Part shown: one piece after another, positions 7,084-10,326 of the stretch
How the letters are laid out: each line of letters opens with the position of its first letter
Numbering within the stretch: position 1 is the stretch's first letter
DNA from: DATECU01 sp035286745
GTDB lineage: Bacteria; Acidobacteriota; Vicinamibacteria; Fen-336
Length of the DNA stretch: 10,326 nt
Assembly: GCA_035286745.1 (NCBI GenBank)
Contig: DATECU010000140.1
Coordinates: 1 to 10,326, forward strand
Direction of reading: 5' to 3'
The notes under the pieces: generated by a model
The model's input: only the letters and a program-made list of their open reading frames with translations
The model's database searches: none
Told to the model about the DNA's origin: nothing
Made by a program: the position numbers and the translations under genes

Positions 7084-8237
7084 AGTTCCTGCCCCTGATC
7101 CTCGCCAACCTGTTCCGGAAGAAGATCCGCACCACGCTCACCGTGGGCTCCTTCGCGGTGGCGCTGTTCTTGTTCGGGTTGCTGGTGACCATCCGCGGCG
7201 CCTTCAATCAGGGTGTCGAGGTGGCTGGCGCCGACCGCTTGGTGGTCATCAACAAGGTCTCACTGATCCAGCCGCTGCCCCGCTCCTACGCCGACGACCT
7301 GCTCGCCCTCCCCGGCGTAAAGCAGGTGACTTTCGCCAACTGGTTCGGCGGCGTCTACCAGGACGAGCGCAACTTCTTCCCCCAGTTCGCCATCGACGTG
7401 TCCACCTACCGGGAGATGTTCCCCGAGTTCGTGATCTCGGACGACGCCTGGAAGGCGTTTGCCGCGGACCGGCAAGGATGCATCGTGGGACGGAGCCTGG
7501 CCGACCGCTTCGGCTGGAAGGTGGGCGACCGCATCCCCATCCGCGGCGCCATCTTTCCCGGCAACTGGGAGTTCAACCTGCACGGGATCTACACCGGGTC
7601 CCGGCCCCAGGACGACGCCACGCAGTTCTGGTTCCACTACGACTACCTGGAAGAGCGCTTCGGGTCCTGGATTCGGGGCCGGGTGGGCTGGTACACGGTG
7701 CGGGTCGCCAATCCCGACCAGGCGGCGCAAGTGGTGAAGGCCATCGATGAGCGCTTCGCCAACTCGCCGTTCGAGACCCACACCGACACCGAGAAGGCTT
7801 TTGCCGCCTCCTTCGTCAAGCAGATGGGCAACATCGAGTTCCTCATCATGACCATCGGGTCGGTGGTCTTCTTCACGCTGCTCCTGGTGACAGGCAACAC
7901 CATGGCCATTGCGGTGCGGGAGCGAGTCGGCGAGCTGGCGGTGTTCAAGACCATCGGGTACTCGGATCGCTTCGTGCTGGGGCTGGTGATCGTCGAGTCC
8001 GTGGTGGTGGCGGTACTGGGTGGCGGCGTGGGCATAGGTTCGGCGAAAGCCGTCAGCGTGATCTTCGGTCCTTCCCTCCTCACCGCCCTGTCCGGCTTTC
8101 TTCCGAGTTTCTACATGCCGCCGTTGCAGCTCATCGTCGGCTTCGGACTGGCGGTTCTGGTGGGCCTGGCGGCTGGCTTGGTTCCCGCCGTGTCCGCTAT
8201 GCGCCTCAAAGTGGTTGACGCCCTGAGGAGAGTCTGA
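7080..8237 (+). CDS. ABC transporter permease 1, FtsX/MacB-type
   Basis: The 385-residue protein has the MacB layout: one membrane helix near the N-terminus (about 20-40), a periplasmic domain of roughly 210 residues (about 41-250), then three helices (about 253-277, 299-325, 348-372) forming an FtsX domain. The cytoplasmic coupling motif RERVGELAVFKTIGYS (280-295) joins helices two and three. ATG 7080 overlaps the ATPase stop in ATGA, with GGAG 6 nt upstream; longer in-frame starts lie inside the ATPase gene and are rejected. The periplasmic part is unusually aromatic (FWFHYDYL near 183-190). It probably forms a heterodimer with the next gene product, exporting an unknown substrate or extracting a lipoprotein. 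Confidence 0.9.
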   Translation: MKFLPLILANLFRKKIRTTLTVGSFAVALFLFGLLVTIRGAFNQGVEVAGADRLVVINKVSLIQPLPRSYADDLLALPGVKQVTFANWFGGVYQDERNFFPQFAIDVSTYREMFPEFVISDDAWKAFAADRQGCIVGRSLADRFGWKVGDRIPIRGAIFPGNWEFNLHGIYTGSRPQDDATQFWFHYDYLEERFGSWIRGRVGWYTVRVANPDQAAQVVKAIDERFANSPFETHTDTEKAFAASFVKQMGNIEFLIMTIGSVVFFTLLLVTGNTMAIAVRERVGELAVFKTIGYSDRFVLGLVIVESVVVAVLGGGVGIGSAKAVSVIFGPSLLTALSGFLPSFYMPPLQLIVGFGLAVLVGLAAGLVPAVSAMRLKVVDALRRV

Positions 8238-8238
8238 C

Positions 8239-9408
8239 GTGGCTATCCCGCTCAGCTACAACATCCGCAGCGTGCGCGTGCGCTGGACGTCCACCGTGGT
8301 CGCCCTGCTGGGCATCGCGGGAACGGTAGGCGTCTTCATCGCCATGCTGGCCATGGCCCGCGGCTTCAAAGCCACCCTGGTGGCTTCCGGGTCGCCGGGC
8401 AACGCCATGCTCCGGCGCGCCGGATCCACCTCGGAGATGGAGAGCTCGGCGACCTTGGAGCAGGTGCAAATCCTGGGGATGCTCCCCGGTGTGGCTCGTG
8501 ACGACCGCGGCCCCCTGCTCACCGCCGAGGTGGTGGTGATCGCGACCTTCCCGCTGAAGGCCACCGGCACCGATGCCAACGTCCAGGTGCGTGGTGTCTC
8601 GCCCCGCGCCCTCTTCGTGCGCGACACCGTGAAGCTGACCGCGGGTCGGTTCTTCGAGGCCGGCCGGGCGGAGCTGGTGGTGGGCCGCAACGTGGCGCGA
8701 ACCTACGCCGGGTTCGACGTCGGCAGCGGCATCAAGTTCGGCGGCCAGACCTGGACCGTGGTCGGCGTCTTCGATGCCGGGGGCAGCGCCTTCGACTCCG
8801 AGGTGTGGAGCGACGCCACCATCCTGAGCGAGACCTACAAGCGCCCAACGAACATCTTCCAATCGGTGACCGTGCACCTGACGTCTCCGGCCGCACTGGC
8901 CGCCTTCAAGGATGCGGTCACCGCCGATCCCCGCCTCACCTTCCAGGTGGAGCGGGAGGTCGACTACTACGAGAAGCAGTCGCGCAACCTCACCACCATG
9001 ATCACCGTGCTGGGCGGTCTGGTCGCCATCATCATGGGCGTGGGAGCCGTGTTCGGCGCCCTCAACACCATGTACTCCGCGGTGGCGGAGCGAGCCCGAG
9101 AGATCGCAACTCTGCGCGCCGTGGGCTTCGGGGCCGGAAGCGTCGTGCTCTCGTTCTTGTTCGAGGCCCTCTTCATTGCGTTCGTGGGGGGCGTCCTGGG
9201 GTGCCTGGCCGCGTTGCCGGTGAACGGCCTCACCACCGGCACCATGAACTGGCAGACCTTCTCCCACCTGGCCTTCGCCTTCAAGATCACGCCGGCCCTG
9301 CTGGTGGCGGGCATCGTGTTCGCGCTGTTCATGGGCCTGGTGGGCGGCTTGCCCCCCGCCATCCGCGCCGCCCGAAGGCCGGTGGCCTCCGCCCTCCGCG
9401 AGCTGTAG
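8239..9408 (+). CDS. ABC transporter permease 2, FtsX/MacB-type
   Basis: The 389-residue permease starts at GTG 8239, one base after the previous stop; GAGGAG (8224-8229) serves as ribosome site. Helices lie near 18-40, 252-274, 300-324 and 352-374, with a periplasmic MacB-type domain between the first two. The coupling motif AERAREIATLRAVGF spans 283-297. It has no close similarity to the first permease beyond layout, so the pair is an old heterodimer, not a recent duplication. The last 16 codons, stop and three following bases recur exactly 885 bp downstream, on the far side of a toxin-antitoxin pair. The gene itself looks intact, with a normal basic tail after the last helix. It is the last gene of the operon. 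Confidence 0.9.
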   Translation: MAIPLSYNIRSVRVRWTSTVVALLGIAGTVGVFIAMLAMARGFKATLVASGSPGNAMLRRAGSTSEMESSATLEQVQILGMLPGVARDDRGPLLTAEVVVIATFPLKATGTDANVQVRGVSPRALFVRDTVKLTAGRFFEAGRAELVVGRNVARTYAGFDVGSGIKFGGQTWTVVGVFDAGGSAFDSEVWSDATILSETYKRPTNIFQSVTVHLTSPAALAAFKDAVTADPRLTFQVEREVDYYEKQSRNLTTMITVLGGLVAIIMGVGAVFGALNTMYSAVAERAREIATLRAVGFGAGSVVLSFLFEALFIAFVGGVLGCLAALPVNGLTTGTMNWQTFSHLAFAFKITPALLVAGIVFALFMGLVGGLPPAIRAARRPVASALREL

Positions 9409-9411
9409 CAG
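9357..9411 (+). repeat. 55-bp direct repeat, copy 1 (3' end of permease 2)
   Basis: This copy spans the last base of codon 373, codons 374-389, the TAG stop and CAG after it. It is identical at all 55 positions to 10242-10296. Identity stops sharply on both sides (C9356 versus A10241; A9412 versus G10297). With copy 2 it brackets the toxin-antitoxin genes. Confidence 0.97.
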
Positions 9412-9426
9412 AACCTCGGCGGCCGA

Positions 9427-9440
9427 CGGCGTCATCGCCG
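9427..9440 (+). terminator. Small GC hairpin after the export operon
   Basis: CGGCG (9427-9431) pairs with CGCCG (9436-9440) over a TCAT loop, 18 bp after the permease stop. There is no T-run, so it is at best part of a Rho-dependent or weak terminator. It stands between the operon end and the antitoxin promoter. Confidence 0.3.
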
Positions 9441-9448
9441 AACGGGCC

Positions 9449-9477
9449 TTGACAGGCTCGGAGTACGGCCATACCGT
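9449..9477 (+). promoter_or_regulatory. Toxin-antitoxin promoter, consensus minus-35, likely leaderless transcript
   Basis: TTGACA (9449-9454) is a perfect sigma-70 minus-35 box. Exactly 17 bp later is TACCGT (9472-9477), four of six matches to the minus-10 consensus. A start six to eight bases further on falls on or beside the A of the antitoxin ATG at 9484. No Shine-Dalgarno precedes that ATG, so the mRNA would be leaderless. This is the best promoter match in the window. Confidence 0.65.
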
Positions 9478-9489
9478 TCGGGTATGGCC
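9467..9489. promoter_or_regulatory. Operator: 9-bp perfect inverted repeat over minus-10 and antitoxin start codon
   Basis: GGCCATACC (9467-9475) and GGTATGGCC (9481-9489) are exact reverse complements around a 5-bp centre. The repeat covers the minus-10 box, the probable transcription start and the first two codons of the antitoxin. RHH antitoxins, alone or with their toxin, usually repress their own promoters by binding such repeats, so this is probably the autoregulatory site. Confidence 0.65.
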
Positions 9490-9768
9490 ACCCAGACCGT
9501 CAAGTCAACCTATGCGCTGGATGTGGCGACCGTTCGGTCGCTCGAGAACCTGGCACGGCAGTGGAACGTCTCCAAGTCCGAAGCCCTTCGGCGTGCGATA
9601 CGCGCCTCGTCTTCTGCGGCGCCCATGGAAGTCCTGCAGCCCGTCGAGGCGCTTGATCGGCTACAGCATGCCCTGCGCCTCAAGGCCGCGGATGCGGCTC
9701 GCTGGTCGACTGCCGTTCGGGCCGAGCGGAAGGCGGGGTCGCGGCGCCGAGGGCTTCGCGGACGATGA
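9484..9768 (+). CDS. Ribbon-helix-helix (CopG/VapB-like) antitoxin
   Basis: This 94-residue protein starts at ATG 9484. Residues about 5-11 (TVKSTYA) fit the beta-strand of an RHH fold, 13-27 its first helix (VATVRSLENLARQWN), and 30-43 its second helix after the typical N-V-S-K-S-E turn. The C-terminal half is Ala/Arg-rich with a predicted helix (about 54-82) and a basic tail, the part expected to wrap the toxin. It would bind the inverted repeat at 9467-9489 as a dimer and neutralise the PIN nuclease encoded next. Its stop overlaps the toxin start in ATGA. No ribosome site is visible. More A/T-ending codons than the exporter genes hint at a different origin. RHH pairing with a VapC is common. 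Confidence 0.8.
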   Translation: MATQTVKSTYALDVATVRSLENLARQWNVSKSEALRRAIRASSSAAPMEVLQPVEALDRLQHALRLKAADAARWSTAVRAERKAGSRRRGLRGR

Positions 9769-10142
9769 TCCACCTCGACACCAGCTTCCTCATTCGAGCC
9801 CTGGTGAGAGGTTCGACGGAAGACCAGCTGCTGCGGGATTGGCTGCGCAAGGGCGAGCCGTTAGGGATGAGTACCGTTGCCTGGGCCGAGTTCCTCTGCG
9901 GACCAGTCGATGTCGCGCAGCGTCAAATGGTGGACCTGATCGTGTCCCAGCGCACTCCGTTCGCCGAGGACGACGCGGTCCTTGCGGCACGCCTCTTCAA
10001 CGACTCCGGCCGGCGGCGCGGGTCGTTGGCCGATTGCATGATCGCCGCCGCCGCGATCCGCGAAAAAGCCCCTCTTGCCACCAAGAACCCCAGTGACTTC
10101 GAGCGGTTCCGCAGCGCGGGACTCCGCATCCTCGGCGGGTAG
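9765..10142 (+). CDS. vapC: VapC-like PIN-domain ribonuclease toxin
   Basis: The 125-residue protein is the usual length for VapC. It opens with the PIN signature MIHLDTSFLIRAL, with Asp5 as first metal ligand. Glu42 in STVAWAEFLCG is the second acid and Asp90 in GSLADCMIAAAAI the third. The fourth position falls in the C-terminal LATKNPSDF motif (Asn108/Asp111). VapC toxins are Mg-dependent ribonucleases that cut tRNA or rRNA at specific sites and stop growth when freed from antitoxin. The active site is complete, so the toxin should be functional. ATG 9765 overlaps the antitoxin stop by 4 bp with no good ribosome site, so it is probably translated by coupling. The RNA target cannot be inferred. 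Confidence 0.88.
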   Translation: MIHLDTSFLIRALVRGSTEDQLLRDWLRKGEPLGMSTVAWAEFLCGPVDVAQRQMVDLIVSQRTPFAEDDAVLAARLFNDSGRRRGSLADCMIAAAAIREKAPLATKNPSDFERFRSAGLRILGG

Positions 10143-10230
10143 GCGCCTCACGCCTTCTCGCACGATCCCCACCCGACCGGCTCCCACTCACCGGCACACC
10201 CCACGTCACTGCTTCGTCGCCCATCCTCTC
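10143..10230 (+). terminator. C-rich, G-poor stretch after the toxin gene, candidate Rho-dependent termination site
   Basis: By hand count, 47 of 88 plus-strand bases are C and 14 are G, with little potential for strong stems. Such C-over-G bubbles after a stop codon are typical rut sites where Rho loads. It lies directly after the toxin gene and has no coding signal. No intrinsic terminator is present. Confidence 0.4.
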
Positions 10231-10241
10231 GGTGGCGGCCA

Positions 10242-10296
10242 CGCCATCCGCGCCGCCCGAAGGCCGGTGGCCTCCGCCCTCCGCGAGCTGTAGCAG
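10242..10296 (+). repeat. 55-bp direct repeat, copy 2 (orphan)
   Basis: Exact copy of 9357-9411 located 885 bp downstream of it. Upstream of the match the sequence differs, though a GGTGGCGGC just before it (10231-10239) loosely resembles the GTGGGCGGC preceding copy 1. The copy is not part of any complete gene. Confidence 0.97.
10243..10293 (+). pseudogene. C-terminal fragment of the permease 2 gene
   Basis: The orphan repeat encodes the 16 residues AIRAARRPVASALREL and the stop of permease 2. The preceding in-frame residues (PLGGGH) are only faintly like the VGGLPP of the intact gene, and nothing upstream resembles a permease. It has no start or ribosome site of its own. It is either a regenerated target gene end or the remnant of a duplicated permease gene. 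Confidence 0.7.
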
Positions 10297-10319
10297 GCCT
10301 CAGCGCGGAACGAGGCCTG
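10294..10319 (+). terminator. 8-bp stem hairpin after repeat copy 2
   Basis: CAGGCCTC (10294-10301) pairs perfectly with GAGGCCTG (10312-10319) over a 10-nt loop. It begins in the last three bases of the repeat. It may be the original terminator of the permease operon, left behind when the cassette separated it from the gene. No T-run is visible before the window ends. Confidence 0.4.
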
Positions 10320-10326
10320 GAGGCTC

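Larger units (their letters stand above)
9412..10296. mobile_element. Putative repeat-bounded toxin-antitoxin cassette (885 bp including one repeat copy)
   Basis: The segment between the two 55-bp repeats holds only an RHH antitoxin, a PIN toxin and non-coding DNA. The repeat is the 3' end of a chromosomal gene, which is how elements using gene ends as attachment sites regenerate their target. Codon third positions ending in A or T are commoner in the cassette (24 of 94 antitoxin and 24 of 125 toxin codons, by hand) than in the first ~97 codons of permease 2 (about 10), consistent with a different origin. No integrase, transposase or terminal inverted repeat is visible, so mobility is inferred only. 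Tandem duplication with later deletion would leave the same picture. Confidence 0.4.

Noticed and set aside
9412..10241. An integrase, transposase or insertion sequence between the 55-bp repeats
   Set aside because: Only the antitoxin and toxin frames are credible there, and no terminal inverted repeats flank the segment.
9357..10296. CRISPR array
   Set aside because: Only two repeat copies separated by 830 bp of coding DNA, and the repeat is itself the end of a protein gene.

Overview
The window is GC-rich, gene-dense bacterial DNA (about 10.3 kb). Promoters and Shine-Dalgarno sites look ordinary. There are no T-run terminators. GTG and TTG starts are common, and third codon positions are mostly G or C. 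The gene set suggests a Gram-negative bacterium: a periplasm-facing trypsin-like protease with a cytosolic zinc ribbon, a flotillin/NfeD pair, and an HlyD-MacB-type exporter. Myxococcota is my best guess, with Acidobacteriota or another high-GC Gram-negative phylum possible. No rRNA or other taxonomic marker is present to settle it.

Layout. (1) 1-176: the last 57 codons of transcription termination factor Rho, plus strand. (2) 262-1746: a membrane-anchored serine protease with an N-terminal zinc ribbon and a small domain resembling the ribosomal L7/L12 C-terminal fold. (3) 1847-2578: an alpha/beta-hydrolase esterase, best started at a TTG. (4) 2579-2728: a convergent intergenic gap with a degenerate heptamer repeat and a hairpin. 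(5) 4889-2729, minus strand: an NfeD-like membrane protein and a flotillin (SPFH) protein, overlapping by 8 bases. (6) 4890-5129: a divergent control region with a promoter for each direction and several inverted repeats. (7) 5130-9408, plus strand: a four-gene ABC export operon of periplasmic adaptor, ATPase and two different FtsX-type permeases, with junctions of 16 bp, a 4-base overlap and 1 bp. (8) 9409-10296: a type II toxin-antitoxin pair (RHH antitoxin and VapC-like PIN toxin), followed by an exact copy of the last 55 bases of the preceding permease locus.

How the genes work together. The exporter genes form one unit: the ATPase drives a heterodimeric MacB-like permease pair that the HlyD-like adaptor links to an outer-membrane duct not encoded here. 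NfeD and flotillin form the usual membrane-microdomain pair. The toxin-antitoxin pair has its own near-consensus promoter. Its minus-10 box and start codon lie inside a perfect 9-bp inverted repeat, so it probably makes a leaderless, self-repressed mRNA.

The most notable structure is the 55-bp perfect direct repeat (9357-9411 and 10242-10296) bracketing the toxin-antitoxin pair. It covers the last 16 codons, the stop and three further bases of the second permease gene. This is the signature of a small cassette inserted at the 3' end of a gene with that end regenerated. No integrase or transposase lies between the repeats, so any mobility would have to be supplied in trans. A tandem duplication followed by deletion is the main alternative.
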